Positions 26,047 through 34,640 are shown, counted from the stretch's first letter. The stretch is DNA of 64,000 bases from Gp6-AA40 sp035571515 (GCA_035571515.1 DATNCQ010000099.1:1-64000), one strand, 5' to 3'. Made by a program: numbers and translations. Notes: generated by a model not told the origin, from the letters alone.

Positions 26047-27354
26047 ATGTATCACCACGTGAAAAAGCTGATGTACACCGTGCGCGTTGACGCGGCCGAT
26101 CCTCGTTTCGGGAACATGCTGCTCGAGCAGTTCGGCGGTGCCAACGGCGAGCTCGCGGCCGCCATGCAGTACTCGATTCAAGGCCTCAATTGCGACGACG
26201 CCGAGCGCAAAGATCTGCTGATGGATATAGGGACGGAGGAATTGAGCCACCTTGAAATCGTCGGCGCGCTCGCGCGGCTTCACCTCAAGCCGATGAAGTT
26301 CGATCGCGAGGCGGCGGAGGCCGATCCCCTCATCGCGATCGCGGGCGGCGGCGGTGTAGGGCTATTCAACTCGCAGGGCAATCCGTGGACAGCGGACTAC
26401 CTCAAGATTACCGGCGAGCTCGACGTCGACCTGCGCAGTAACATCGCGGCCGAAGCGCGCGCCAAGATCGTCTACGAACGGCTCATCAACTTCACCGACG
26501 ATGCGGGAACGAAGGACGCGCTGCAGTTCCTGATGACCCGTGAGATCACCCACATGAAGGCGTTTACCGCCGCGCTCGAGAGCATGAAGAAGCCACGCTT
26601 CATGATCGGGAAAATCCCGCCTACGCCCGGTCTCGTGGATCAGTTCTTCAACGATTCAACTGGCGCCGGCGAAGACGGCGAAGTGGACGCGCGCGGCCCC
26701 TGGAACGAGGGCGGCGACTGGCAGCGCGTCGAGGCGCCGGCCTTCGACGCGATGCGTGCGAAGCCCGAGACCGGCGGCGCCATCGACGATCGCAGCACGA
26801 GCACGTCCGACAACCCGGAAGCGCTCGAGGAACTGCTCGTCGAGAACCTGCGCGATCTGCTCAGCGCCGAAGGTCAGCTCGTCAAGGCGCTGCCGAAGAT
26901 GATCAAGGCGGCACACGCCGATTCCCTGAAACTGTGCTTCGAGACGCACCTCGAAGAGACCAAGGGACACGTCGAGCGCCTCAAGGAAGTGTTCACGCTG
27001 GCGGGCGCACCGGCGAAGGCGAAGACGTGCAAGGGGATGGCGGGCCTCGTCGAGGAAGGCAGCGAGGTCATGCGCGAAGGCGAAGGCATGGAGCCGGCGG
27101 CCGCGGACCTCGCGCTGATTGCCGCGGCGCAGAAGGTCGAGCATTACGAGATCTCGGCCTACGGCACCGCGCGTGCGCTGGCAGGACAAGCCGGTCTCCC
27201 GGCGGTCTCGGAGCTCCTGAGTCAGTCGCTCGCGGAAGAAGAGGTCGCCGACAACCTCCTTACGCAGATCGCGCGCGAGCTGATGTCGGAGACCCGCGTC
27301 GGGATGACGAAAGCACCCAAGCGCCGGAAGGCGATGGCGGACATCGAGGACTGA
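26047..27354 (+). CDS. Manganese catalase fused to DUF892 (YciF-like) domain
   Basis: A 435-aa two-domain ferritin-like protein. Residues 1-about 215 are a manganese catalase: E35 (NGELAAAMQY), E65/H68 (EELSHLEI), an AAEARAKIVYERL helix and H169 (REITHMKAF), matching the family's di-manganese ligands. After a Gly/Asp/Glu-rich linker, residues about 265-420 form a DUF892/YciF four-helix bundle (LLVENLRDLLSAEGQLVKAL). Catalases of this family decompose hydrogen peroxide. GGAGG at 26039-26043 precedes the ATG by only about 3 nt. Ordinary members carry only one of the two domains. Confidence 0.9.
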   Translation: MYHHVKKLMYTVRVDAADPRFGNMLLEQFGGANGELAAAMQYSIQGLNCDDAERKDLLMDIGTEELSHLEIVGALARLHLKPMKFDREAAEADPLIAIAGGGGVGLFNSQGNPWTADYLKITGELDVDLRSNIAAEARAKIVYERLINFTDDAGTKDALQFLMTREITHMKAFTAALESMKKPRFMIGKIPPTPGLVDQFFNDSTGAGEDGEVDARGPWNEGGDWQRVEAPAFDAMRAKPETGGAIDDRSTSTSDNPEALEELLVENLRDLLSAEGQLVKALPKMIKAAHADSLKLCFETHLEETKGHVERLKEVFTLAGAPAKAKTCKGMAGLVEEGSEVMREGEGMEPAAADLALIAAAQKVEHYEISAYGTARALAGQAGLPAVSELLSQSLAEEEVADNLLTQIARELMSETRVGMTKAPKRRKAMADIED

Positions 27355-27366
27355 CGCCGAATCGCG

Positions 27367-27388
27367 GCGCAATCTGCTAGGATTGCGC
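27367..27388 (+). promoter_or_regulatory. Perfect 8-bp hairpin over the MBL-protein ribosome site
   Basis: GCGCAATC (27367-27374) and GATTGCGC (27381-27388) form a perfect inverted repeat around TGCTAG, ending 2 nt before the GTG start. The only Shine-Dalgarno-like bases (AGGA, 27379-27382) lie inside it. It could be an operator or a translation-blocking hairpin. Confidence 0.5.
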
Positions 27389-27390
27389 GC

Positions 27391-28371
27391 GTGAAACGCG
27401 CCGTCTCGCATGGCGTCGCGCTCGCGGCGGGCGCGCTGCTCGCCGCGGCGGCCTTCGCCGGCATCGGTCAGGCACAAGGCCAGGGCCTGGAGGTTCTCCA
27501 GGTCCGGCCGAACTTCTACATGATCGCGGGCGCCGGCGGAAACGTCGGCGTCCAGGTCGGCGACGACGGCGTGGTCGTCGTCGATTCGGGCTCCGCGGCA
27601 AATGCCGATGCGGTGCTTGCGGCGATCAAGAAGATCACCTCCGCGCCCATCCGCTACGTGATCGACACCGGCGCGGACGCCGATCACGTCGGCGGCAACG
27701 AAAAGCTCTCGCAGGCCGGGGAGACGCTCTTCACCGGCCGCACGATCGGGCTGCCCACCGAGTTCGCCGGCACGGCGGCGTCGGTGCTGTCCACGGAAAA
27801 CGTGCTCACCAGGATGAGCGCCGCCCAGCCCGCATACAACGCCGCGGCGCTGCCGACCGAGACCTTCTTCTACCCGCGCAAGTACATGTTCCTCAACGGC
27901 GAGGGGATCGAGGTGTTGCACCAGCCCGCGGCGCACACCGACGGCGACGCCATCGTCTTCTTCCGGCGGTCGGACGTCATCGTCGCCGGCGACGTGCTCG
28001 ACACGACACGCTTCCCGGTCATCGACGTCGCGCGCGGCGGCACCATCGACGGGGAGATTGCCGCCCTGAACCGCCTGGTCGACATCGCGATCCCGTCGGT
28101 GCCAATCGTCTCGCGGGAGATCGGCACGTCGATCGTCCCCGGTCATGGCCGCATCTGCGACCAGCTCGACGTCGTCGAGTACCGCGACATGGTCACGATC
28201 ATCCGCGACCGGGTCCGCGACCTGGTGAAGGCGGGCCGCACGCTCGAACAGGTCAAGGCCGCCGATCCCGCGCGTGGATACAAGGCGCGATACGGATCGA
28301 CCAGCGGCCCGTGGACGACCGACCAGTTCGTCGAGGCGGTGTACCGCAGCCTCGCGGCGGCAAAATCATGA
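27391..28371 (+). CDS. Secreted MBL-fold protein with altered metal site
   Basis: A 326-aa exported metallo-beta-lactamase-fold protein. The signal peptide ends AFAGIGQAQG. The usual HxHxDH motif is replaced by TGADADHVGGN: the first two His are Gly and Asp, while Asp and the last His remain. Downstream AHTDGD, VAGDV and VPGHG are intact. It is homologous to the C-terminal half of the fusion protein at 41812-43707. Its stop overlaps the next ATG (ATGA), making an operon with two DLxGxW genes. Hydrolase activity is uncertain because of the missing ligands. Confidence 0.82.
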   Translation: MKRAVSHGVALAAGALLAAAAFAGIGQAQGQGLEVLQVRPNFYMIAGAGGNVGVQVGDDGVVVVDSGSAANADAVLAAIKKITSAPIRYVIDTGADADHVGGNEKLSQAGETLFTGRTIGLPTEFAGTAASVLSTENVLTRMSAAQPAYNAAALPTETFFYPRKYMFLNGEGIEVLHQPAAHTDGDAIVFFRRSDVIVAGDVLDTTRFPVIDVARGGTIDGEIAALNRLVDIAIPSVPIVSREIGTSIVPGHGRICDQLDVVEYRDMVTIIRDRVRDLVKAGRTLEQVKAADPARGYKARYGSTSGPWTTDQFVEAVYRSLAAAKS

Positions 28372-29105
28372 TTCGTCGCACGACGAGGCTCGCCGTGGGC
28401 ATCGCGCTCGCCTCCTTTGCCGCGTCGGCGGCTGCACACGCACAGGGACGCGGTGGAGCGGCGCCGCCACCGGCAGCCAGGGCCTCCGCCCCGATCGATC
28501 TCACCGGTTACTGGGTCGCGTTCATCAGCGAAGAGTGGCGATACCGCATGTTGATGCCGCCGAAAGGCGACTACCGCGGGATCCCGCTGACGCCGGAGGG
28601 GACACGAGTCGCGAACACGTGGGATCCCGCCGCCGCTGAACCGGAGCCGTGCAAGGCGTACGGCGCCCCGGCGATTATGCGGATTCCGGGGCGCTTCCAC
28701 ATCGTGTGGCAGGACGACAACACGCTTCGGCTCGACACCGACGCCGGGACGCAGACGCGGCTGTTCCGATTCAACCCCGCCGCTGCACCAGGTCCGGCGA
28801 CCTGGCAGGGCAGTTCGACGGCGCGCTGGGAACGCGCGGGCCGCGGCGCCGGTTCGCTGACCGTCGTCACCACCAACGTGCGCCCCGGCTATTTGCGGCG
28901 AAACGGCGTGCCGTACAGCGAGAACGCAACGGTCACCGAATACTTCGACGTGGCCGCGCATCCGGCCGGCGGGCAGGTTTTGATCGTGACGACCGTCGTC
29001 GAGGATCCGCGCTACCTGCAGCGGCCCTATATCGTCAGCTCGCATTTCAAGAAAGAGGGAGACGGAGCGAAATGGGACCCGAGCCCGTGCACGGCCGCGT
29101 GGTAG
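28368..29105 (+). CDS. Secreted DLxGxW-family protein (type A)
   Basis: A 245-aa exported protein. After the signal peptide and a Gly/Pro/Ala linker comes DLTGYWVAFISEEWRYRM with PKGDYRGIPLTPEG, then WDPAAAEPEPCKAYGA, FHIVWQDDNTLRLDTDAGTQTR and GYLRRNGVPYSENATVTEYFD. It is a close paralogue of the protein at 43719-44507, and both have an MBL gene or domain adjacent. The first codon overlaps the MBL stop, so translation is coupled. No catalytic residues can be recognised; a binding or chaperone role is possible. Confidence 0.78.
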   Translation: MIRRTTRLAVGIALASFAASAAAHAQGRGGAAPPPAARASAPIDLTGYWVAFISEEWRYRMLMPPKGDYRGIPLTPEGTRVANTWDPAAAEPEPCKAYGAPAIMRIPGRFHIVWQDDNTLRLDTDAGTQTRLFRFNPAAAPGPATWQGSSTARWERAGRGAGSLTVVTTNVRPGYLRRNGVPYSENATVTEYFDVAAHPAGGQVLIVTTVVEDPRYLQRPYIVSSHFKKEGDGAKWDPSPCTAAW

Positions 29106-30067
29106 AGCGGTTCGGGCCGGCTTCCGCCTTCGCGCGACGCGCTTCGGCGGACAAGAAAGCCGGCTGCTACGTACCGTTCGGGCCGGCTAAAGCCGGCCCC
29201 TACGTACTCATGGCGCTGCTCATCACGAGCCCGGCGTTCGCACAGGTCGATCTGTCCGGCTCCTGGGGTGCCACCGGCGCCGAGGATCTCGCCGGCGATT
29301 CGGTGCCCGTGGACTACACCGGCATCCCGTTGAACGCGGAGGGACGGATTCGCGCGTTGAGTTACAACGAGTCGCAGTATTCGATGATCGAGCGGCAGTG
29401 CCAGGGACTGCCGGCGTTCTACTTCGTGCAGGGTCCCTTCGGCATCAAGATCTGGAGCGACACCGAGCCCGTGAAGGGGACGACGGTTTCCTACACCGTC
29501 GGCGCGTGGGAGAACCGCGCGCCGTACGTCATCTGGATGGACGGCCGCGCGCACCCGTCGCAGTACGCGGAGCACACGCGCGGCGGTTTCACGACCGGCC
29601 GCTGGGACGGCAACACGCTCGTCGCCTACACGACGCACATGAAGGCCGGCTTCATCCGGAAAGTCGGGCCGCCGATCAGCGACGAGGCGACGATGACGAC
29701 GCGGTTCTATCGGCACGGCGACGTGCTGACAGTGCTGGCGATCGTCGAGGATCCGATCTATCTCGCGGAACCGCAGATCATGACGCGGAGCTTCCAGTTG
29801 CAGACCGCGGACCTGTCGCCGGTGGGTCCGCCGTGCGTGTCGGCGTACCAGGGACGCATGCCAGGCGAGAGCGTGCCGCACTTCATCCCCGAGCAGAATC
29901 CGTTCGTCGACGAGATGACGACGAGGTACGGCGTGCCGCGCGATGCGGCGCTCGGCATGCCCGAGACGTTGTATCCGGAGTACCGCAAGAAGATGAAGCC
30001 CGGTGCCGCCCGGCCGGCGGCGTGCACGATCAACTGCGTTGCCGCTCCGCCACCGGCGCAGCGGTAG
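29072..30067 (+). CDS. Secreted DLxGxW-family protein (type B); start uncertain
   Basis: Up to 331 aa. The mature part opens QVDLSGSWGATGAEDLAGD and contains PYVIWMDGRAHPS, FTTGRWDGNTLVAYTTHMKAGF and VEDPIYLAEPQIM. It matches the N-terminal half of the fusion at 41812-43707. The start is problematic: ATG 29072 has a good GGAG 4 nt upstream but yields a long N-terminus encoded by a palindromic repeat. ATG 29210 leaves only 12 residues before the cleavage site and has no ribosome site. The hydrophobic run YVLMALLITSPAFA is partly repeat-encoded, suggesting a repeat inserted in the signal-peptide region. Confidence 0.7.
   Translation: MGPEPVHGRVVERFGPASAFARRASADKKAGCYVPFGPAKAGPYVLMALLITSPAFAQVDLSGSWGATGAEDLAGDSVPVDYTGIPLNAEGRIRALSYNESQYSMIERQCQGLPAFYFVQGPFGIKIWSDTEPVKGTTVSYTVGAWENRAPYVIWMDGRAHPSQYAEHTRGGFTTGRWDGNTLVAYTTHMKAGFIRKVGPPISDEATMTTRFYRHGDVLTVLAIVEDPIYLAEPQIMTRSFQLQTADLSPVGPPCVSAYQGRMPGESVPHFIPEQNPFVDEMTTRYGVPRDAALGMPETLYPEYRKKMKPGAARPAACTINCVAAPPPAQR
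29115..29205. repeat. Palindromic repeats inside the 5' end of a gene (CTACGT family)
   Basis: A long palindrome runs from GGCCGGCTTCCGCC to AAAGCCGGC and ends in CTACGT. A compact copy follows at 29180-29205: GGGCCGGCT/AGCCGGCCC then CTACGT. The stem sequence differs from the GGCGGACC type but the CTACGT tail is the same. The array is read through in frame by the downstream coding sequence. Confidence 0.75.
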
Positions 30068-30077
30068 GAGGATGACC

Positions 30078-30458
30078 ATGCTCCGCGCGTCCCACGGTGC
30101 GTTCGCGCTGGCCGCCCTTTCGCTCGCGATCGCGATCCCGGCGTCAGCTCACCATTCCGCCGCCGTCGCCTACGACATCAACAAGACGATCTCGGTGAAG
30201 GGCGTGATCTCCCAGGTGAGGTGGGAGAACCCGCACACGTGGATCTTCGTCGAGACGAAGGACGAGAACGGGAAGGCGGTGAAGTGGGGCTTCGAAGGGA
30301 AGGTCCCGAACCAGTTGATCCGGCTCGGCATCACGCCGTCGATCCTCAAGCCCGGCGTCGAGGTCACGGTGACGGGGCACCCGGCGCGAGACGCGTCGCA
30401 GAATTTCTGCGAAGTGCTGGAGGTCACGTTCGCCGACGGCAAGACGATCAAGCCATAA
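30078..30458 (+). CDS. DUF6152 family secreted protein
   Basis: A 126-aa exported protein. The signal peptide ends IPASA, followed directly by HHS (His25-His26). The WENPHTW motif places His53 at mature position 29. The C-terminal part has ITPSILKPGVEVTVTGHPAR, typical of the family's 'LKPGD' strand. AGGAGG at 30066-30071 lies 6 nt before ATG 30078, which rules out the ATG at 30072. It follows the DLxGxW gene by 10 bp, as in the pair at 5255/5687 but in the opposite order. Confidence 0.85.
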   Translation: MLRASHGAFALAALSLAIAIPASAHHSAAVAYDINKTISVKGVISQVRWENPHTWIFVETKDENGKAVKWGFEGKVPNQLIRLGITPSILKPGVEVTVTGHPARDASQNFCEVLEVTFADGKTIKP

Positions 30459-30460
30459 CA

Positions 30461-30490
30461 GCGGGCAGCGGGCAGCGCAGTAGGCAGCAG
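30461..30490. repeat. GCGGGCAGC-word repeat
   Basis: Tandem copies of GCGGGCAGC followed by GCAGTAGGCAGCAG fill the gap between two DUF6152 genes. It is a short one-armed relative of the larger elements at 40755-40850 and 60111-60189. Confidence 0.6.
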
Positions 30491-30562
30491 CACGCAGGTC
30501 GCAAGGACGGCGCCTCGGCGCAGGTCTGCCCGCGATTCGAGGTCTGACGGAGAATGAACGCT

Positions 30563-30961
30563 ATGAGATGGCACACGATCCCTTGGCTGGCCGCGGCTGC
30601 GCTGCTCGCCTGCGTGAACGCCTCCGCGCATCATTCGTTCGCGGCGACCTATGTCGAGAGCGGCTCGGTCACCATCGAAGGGGACCTCGTCACCTTCGAG
30701 CTGCGCAATCCGCACTCGTTCGTGAACGTGATGGTGAAGGACGCGAGCGGCGCGATGGTGCGCTACCTCGTCGAGTGGGGCTCGCCGTCGCAGCTGCAGG
30801 GGAAGATCAGCCGCGACACGCTGAAGTCCGGCGACCACCTGATCATCACCGGCAACCCCGCGCGCAACCCCGACGATCATCGCCTCCGCCTCGTCACGCT
30901 CCGTCGTCCGAAGGACGGCTGGAGCTGGGGCCTCGCCGCCGACGAGGTCATCACCAGATAA
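30563..30961 (+). CDS. DUF6152 family secreted protein
   Basis: A 132-aa exported protein. The signal peptide ends VNASA with HHS at residues 23-25; LRNPHSFV puts His51 at mature position 29. The end (DDHRLRLVTLRRPKDGW) is nearly the same as in the proteins at 33184 and 49093, so these three form a subgroup. GGAG at 30549-30552 favours the ATG at 30563 (10 nt) over 30554 (1 nt). It probably follows the preceding DUF6152 gene in one transcript. Confidence 0.85.
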   Translation: MRWHTIPWLAAAALLACVNASAHHSFAATYVESGSVTIEGDLVTFELRNPHSFVNVMVKDASGAMVRYLVEWGSPSQLQGKISRDTLKSGDHLIITGNPARNPDDHRLRLVTLRRPKDGWSWGLAADEVITR

Positions 30962-30992
30962 CTCGCCGGGCGACGCACGCGGCCCACGGCCC

Positions 30993-31121
30993 ACGGAGGC
31001 ACGGAGGCACGGAGAGAAACTTTACGCTCTGTGTTCGAGACGATGGCCTCTGCTGAGCGCGTCGCTCGGCGTCCTTTTCAGAAAAAAAAGAAATCTCCGT
31101 GTCTCTGTGCCTCCGTGGCCC
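30993..31121. repeat. Inverted element of CACGGAGG / CCTCCGTG words
   Basis: The left arm (30993-31017) repeats CACGGAGG words. The right arm (31094-31121) reads CTCCGTGTCTCTGTGCCTCC, largely its complement. The centre contains an A-rich run (GAAAAAAAAGAAA). The element fills most of the gap between the DUF6152 gene and the convergent carboxypeptidase-regulatory protein gene. Confidence 0.8.
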
Positions 31122-31167
31122 GTCGCCGGTGAACGGCGTTCGAGACCACTCACGCGCCTTCAGACCG

Positions 31168-32907
31168 TTATTGAATGCCCGTCAGCGGGAGCGAGAGTGT
31201 GAGCGTTTGGCCCTCGACCAGCGTCACCGGCTTCGCCGCGTCGCGGAACCGGCGGACGAACTCGGGGTCCCATTCGCGTCCCTGCTCGAGCTGTTCGACG
31301 GCCGCGGCGAGGTAGCGGCCAGGCGGCAGCGCGCGAATGCGGAATCCGCCGTTTTGATCCGGCCGCGCGGTGCGGATGTACCGCGTCGCGGCCGTGCCCT
31401 CTCTCTCTTCAACGGGGTGCACGATCACGACGTAGTCCTTCACGGCCTCGCCGTGCGCACCCGTCACCGTACCTGACACCTCGGTCACCTGGTCCGTGAG
31501 GACGACCTTCACCGTCCCAAGCTTCCCGCTCTCGGTCACCCGGATGGGGACGTCCGTGATGTCATCGCCATCGAGCGTCACGGACTTCAAGGTCCACGCC
31601 TGCGGCGTGAACGCGCGAAAGAGGAACTCTCGTGGCGCGATACCCTTGATCGTGAAGGTCCCGTCCTCCGCGATCAAGCCGTTCCCTGAATCCTGGTTGA
31701 AGAAGATGGCTCCGGGTTCGTCGGGCCGGGCATCCTGCACGGTGATCCGCGGGATCGGCTCGCCGGTCCGCGCCGACGTTCCCTGAAACACGACGGTCCC
31801 GCCGATCGTGGCCCCGGGCGACGTGGTGATACGCAGCCCGGTGATGTCGGCGCCGGCGACCGTGACAGGGACCGACGCCGATTCTCGTTCATCGCCGGGC
31901 GCCCGCGGGTTGACTTGAGCCTGGAGCATCTGCTCGCCCGGCGCGACGTTGATCAGCGTGAAGGAGCCGTCCGCCGATACCGTCCCACTGGACATCCCAT
32001 AGACGACGCTGGGACCTCGGGTGACGAGTGAGAGGAACGCGCCGACGGCTGGGCGACCCTGCGAATCGAAGGCGGAGCCGGTGATGCGCGCCATGCGGGC
32101 CGCGACGAGCGAGAAGTTCAGCGTGAGTTCCTGGCCGAGGGCGACGGTCACCGGCTGCGCCTCCGCGGGATTGGGAGTGCCGGGGTAGTAGCTGGGCGCG
32201 TAGCCCTCGAAGGAATCCGTCGACCCGCTCGCTCCCTGCTGAAAGTTCATCCCGCCGCGAGCCACGGCGCTGACGATGTACTCGCCTGGCATCAGACCGA
32301 AGACTCGAAACTCGCCGAGATCGTTGGTCGACATCGACACGCCCGCGCCCGCAAATGTGAGGCGCCGCTGTCCTCCCGGCATGTACGTGTAGCGTTGCAC
32401 CTGGAGCTGCACGCCGGTGATCGGTTCGCCGAATTCGTCGGTCACCTTGCCGACGATGGCGCTGCCGCGCGGCAGCGCGAAGTCGACCTGCTCGACTGTC
32501 TGTCCGTCCGCGATAGTCACGGGGCGGCCGGGCTCGAATGGCCGGCGCTGGCCGTACTGCAACGTGACGTAGCCGCCCTTGCCTGCCATGACGTTGTAGC
32601 GACCCGCAGGAAGGTCGGCGAACTCGTAGCGACCCTGCGTATCCGTCGTCACGACCCGCCGGATGGCGACGTCAAGCGACACCAGCGTGATCTGTGCGCG
32701 GCGCAACGGCGCGCCGGTGTCGGGCATGACCACGCGGCCGCGGATGCGTGCCGTCCCGGTCGCGGCTGGCCGCTGCGTGTCCCGAGGAGGAAGCCCGGGG
32801 CGGGGCGCACCCGCTGATGGCGCGACCGTTTGACCGTGCGCGCTGACGAGGGACGCGAACGCGAGAGCGACGGCTGCTGCGCTTGCTGACAGACGAGGTT
32901 GCCGCAT
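31168..32907 (-). CDS. Secreted protein of repeated carboxypeptidase-regulatory domains
   Basis: A 579-aa exported protein. The signal peptide ends ASLVSAHGQT. At least three beta-sandwich repeats follow: one near residues 55-130 (IRGRVVMPDTGAPLRRAQIT), one starting GKVTDEFGEPITGVQLQV, and later ones such as ITGSAFDSQGRPAVGAFLSL and SGTVTGAHGEAVKDYVVIV. These match carboxypeptidase-regulatory/SdrD-like modules without any receptor barrel. It may be a cell-surface scaffold or a partner for receptors sharing this module. GAGGTG precedes ATG 32907. Convergent with the DUF6152 gene. Confidence 0.8.
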   Translation of the reverse strand: MRQPRLSASAAAVALAFASLVSAHGQTVAPSAGAPRPGLPPRDTQRPAATGTARIRGRVVMPDTGAPLRRAQITLVSLDVAIRRVVTTDTQGRYEFADLPAGRYNVMAGKGGYVTLQYGQRRPFEPGRPVTIADGQTVEQVDFALPRGSAIVGKVTDEFGEPITGVQLQVQRYTYMPGGQRRLTFAGAGVSMSTNDLGEFRVFGLMPGEYIVSAVARGGMNFQQGASGSTDSFEGYAPSYYPGTPNPAEAQPVTVALGQELTLNFSLVAARMARITGSAFDSQGRPAVGAFLSLVTRGPSVVYGMSSGTVSADGSFTLINVAPGEQMLQAQVNPRAPGDERESASVPVTVAGADITGLRITTSPGATIGGTVVFQGTSARTGEPIPRITVQDARPDEPGAIFFNQDSGNGLIAEDGTFTIKGIAPREFLFRAFTPQAWTLKSVTLDGDDITDVPIRVTESGKLGTVKVVLTDQVTEVSGTVTGAHGEAVKDYVVIVHPVEEREGTAATRYIRTARPDQNGGFRIRALPPGRYLAAAVEQLEQGREWDPEFVRRFRDAAKPVTLVEGQTLTLSLPLTGIQ

Positions 32908-33092
32908 CGCTGACACCTCGATGAAAGAGTCCAGCGCCGGTGAACAGGAGTATTGGACACCGGCAACGCGATATTGGACGACGGAAGGGAGCGGATGGCC
33001 GCGAAAACGCCGCGGACATCTCACGGTCACAACATCAACGGTTGAGGCAACTCATCACTGGCGCAACGGCCAGGCGTGAGAACCCGCAGATC

Positions 33093-33149
33093 GAAGAGAC
33101 ACAGAAAAGAAAAGTCTCTGTGTCTCTGTGCCTCTGTGGCTCGTGGTCA
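33093..33149. repeat. GAGACACAG / CTCTGTGTC word repeat
   Basis: GAAGAGACACAGAAAAG is followed by CTCTGTGTCTCTGTGCCTC, a short inverted arrangement of the same words used in the element at 30993-31121. It lies between two minus-strand genes, downstream of the DUF6152 gene at 33184. Confidence 0.7.
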
Positions 33150-33183
33150 GAGGAAAGCGTTCCCCTTCAGGCTGCGTGCGGCG

Positions 33184-33582
33184 CTAGTCTACGGTCTGCC
33201 CGGGCGCCTGGCCCCAGGTGAAACCATCCTTCGGCCGCTTCAGCGTGACGAGGCGGAGGCGGTGATCGGCGGCGTTGCGTCCCGGCGCGCCGGTGATGAC
33301 GACCTGGTCGCCGGCCTTCAGCGTTCCGCCCGTGACGCCGGTGCCGCCCAGCTGGCCGGTGCCGCCCCACTCGACGTTGTAGACGACCGTCGTGCCGTCC
33401 TTCTCCTTCACGTTCACGTGCACGAAGGAATGGGGATTGCGGAAGACGAACTGCACGATCTCTCCCTCGATGGTGACCGTCTGCGTCTCGAGGTAGGTCG
33501 CAGCGAAGGAATGATGGGCAAGTGCGGGACGCCCCACGACACAGGCGGCCGCGGCCAGTAGAACCATCAGGCAACGTTTCAT
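33184..33582 (-). CDS. DUF6152 family secreted protein
   Basis: A 132-aa exported protein: signal peptide ending GRPALA, then HHSFAATYLE (His23-24), and FRNPHSFV (His51, mature 29). It is very close to the protein at 49093-49497 (shared TYLETQ, EGEIVQFVFRNPHSFVHV, EWGGTGQL), pointing to recent duplication. GGAGG precedes the ATG by about 10 nt. It diverges from the DLxGxW-receptor operon at 33812; a LacI-type palindrome lies between them. Confidence 0.87.
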   Translation of the reverse strand: MKRCLMVLLAAAACVVGRPALAHHSFAATYLETQTVTIEGEIVQFVFRNPHSFVHVNVKEKDGTTVVYNVEWGGTGQLGGTGVTGGTLKAGDQVVITGAPGRNAADHRLRLVTLKRPKDGFTWGQAPGQTVD

Positions 33583-33716
33583 GGCTGCACGTCCCTCCGC
33601 TCGCTGGATCATCTCAAAATCCCGCCTGCCGCGCTACGAACCGATCGCGGTAGATGCGGTCTTCAACTGATGCACGCGCGAGTCGATGCGCTGCAGAGTG
33701 TCACGCGCGAACGTCA

Positions 33717-33730
33717 TGTAAACGTTGACA
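33717..33730. promoter_or_regulatory. LacI-type operator 1
   Basis: TGTAAACGTTGACA is a near-perfect palindrome centred on CG and fits the general LacI-family site TGTAAACGTTTACA with one mismatch. It lies between divergent genes, 81 bp before the DLxGxW start (33812) and 134 bp before the DUF6152 start (33582). Confidence 0.6.
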
Positions 33731-33811
33731 TCGCCCTCCAGCGTCTGTTAGAAACGCGGCCACACCACACATGCCTGGGACGAGCATCCGGTGCACTGGA
33801 GGGGTTTTACA

Positions 33812-34615
33812 GTGGCGAATCGCGCGGTTTCCTCGACCCTCGCCGGATTACTGATCGGTGCGGTCGCTGCTGCGCTTCCGGCGCACACCGCCGCGCAGGG
33901 GCGGGGCGCTCGCCCGGCGGCAGCTACACCCGCGGGCCCCGTGGTGCGACTGCCGGATGGCAAACCGGATCTCACTGGCGTCTGGACGCCGCGCGGTCCG
34001 GGCGGCGAGATCGAGCGCGCCACTCTGGCGAAACTCGAAGGCCTCTACACGCCGGCGGCGCTGAAGGAGATGGGCGATCTCGGCGAGTCGGACGATCCGC
34101 TGCTGCGCTGCATCCCGTACGGCGTTCCGCGCGCGACGGCAAGCTCGCCGTGGCCATTCCAGATCGTGCAGCATCCAGGCTTCGTCGTCGTCCTGACCGA
34201 GTATTACCACGGCTTCCGCATCATTCCGTACGGTGAAGCGCTGACACACTCTCCCGACATCATCCCGACCTACTTCGGCGACTCCGTCGCCCGCTGGGAC
34301 GGCGACACGCTGGTCGTGGACGTCACGGGTTTCAACGCGGAAACCTGGCTCGCCGACGGCCGCGACAAGCCGACGCCGGCCAGCAAGGGACGCTGGCCGC
34401 ACTCCGACGCGCTGCACGTCACCGAGCGCTGGCGCGCGCTCGATGCCGACACGATCGAATACCAGGCGGTCGTGGAGGATCCGAAGATGCTGTCCGGCCC
34501 GTGGACCACGCCGCTCGTCACCGCGCGGCGCACGCCCGTCCAGAAGATCGGCGAAGGCATCTGCTCCGACAGCTTCACCTACACGCTCGCGGCATCCGGC
34601 AAGGGTAAGAAGTAG
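33812..34615 (+). CDS. Secreted DLxGxW-family protein
   Basis: A 267-aa exported protein. The GTG at 33812 is chosen because GGAGGGG lies 7 nt upstream; an earlier GTG at 33791 lacks this. After the signal peptide (ending PAHTAAQ) comes LPDGKPDLTGVWTPR, RCIPYGVPR, FQIVQHPGFVVVLTEYYHGFR, ARWDGDTLVVDVTGFNAETWL and VVEDPKMLSGPW. It is closest to the protein at 5687. It heads an operon with the receptor 25 bp downstream and likely acts in the periplasm with it. Confidence 0.8.
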   Translation: MANRAVSSTLAGLLIGAVAAALPAHTAAQGRGARPAAATPAGPVVRLPDGKPDLTGVWTPRGPGGEIERATLAKLEGLYTPAALKEMGDLGESDDPLLRCIPYGVPRATASSPWPFQIVQHPGFVVVLTEYYHGFRIIPYGEALTHSPDIIPTYFGDSVARWDGDTLVVDVTGFNAETWLADGRDKPTPASKGRWPHSDALHVTERWRALDADTIEYQAVVEDPKMLSGPWTTPLVTARRTPVQKIGEGICSDSFTYTLAASGKGKK

Positions 34616-34640
34616 GCCCCACCACTCGCAGGAGGCGTCC

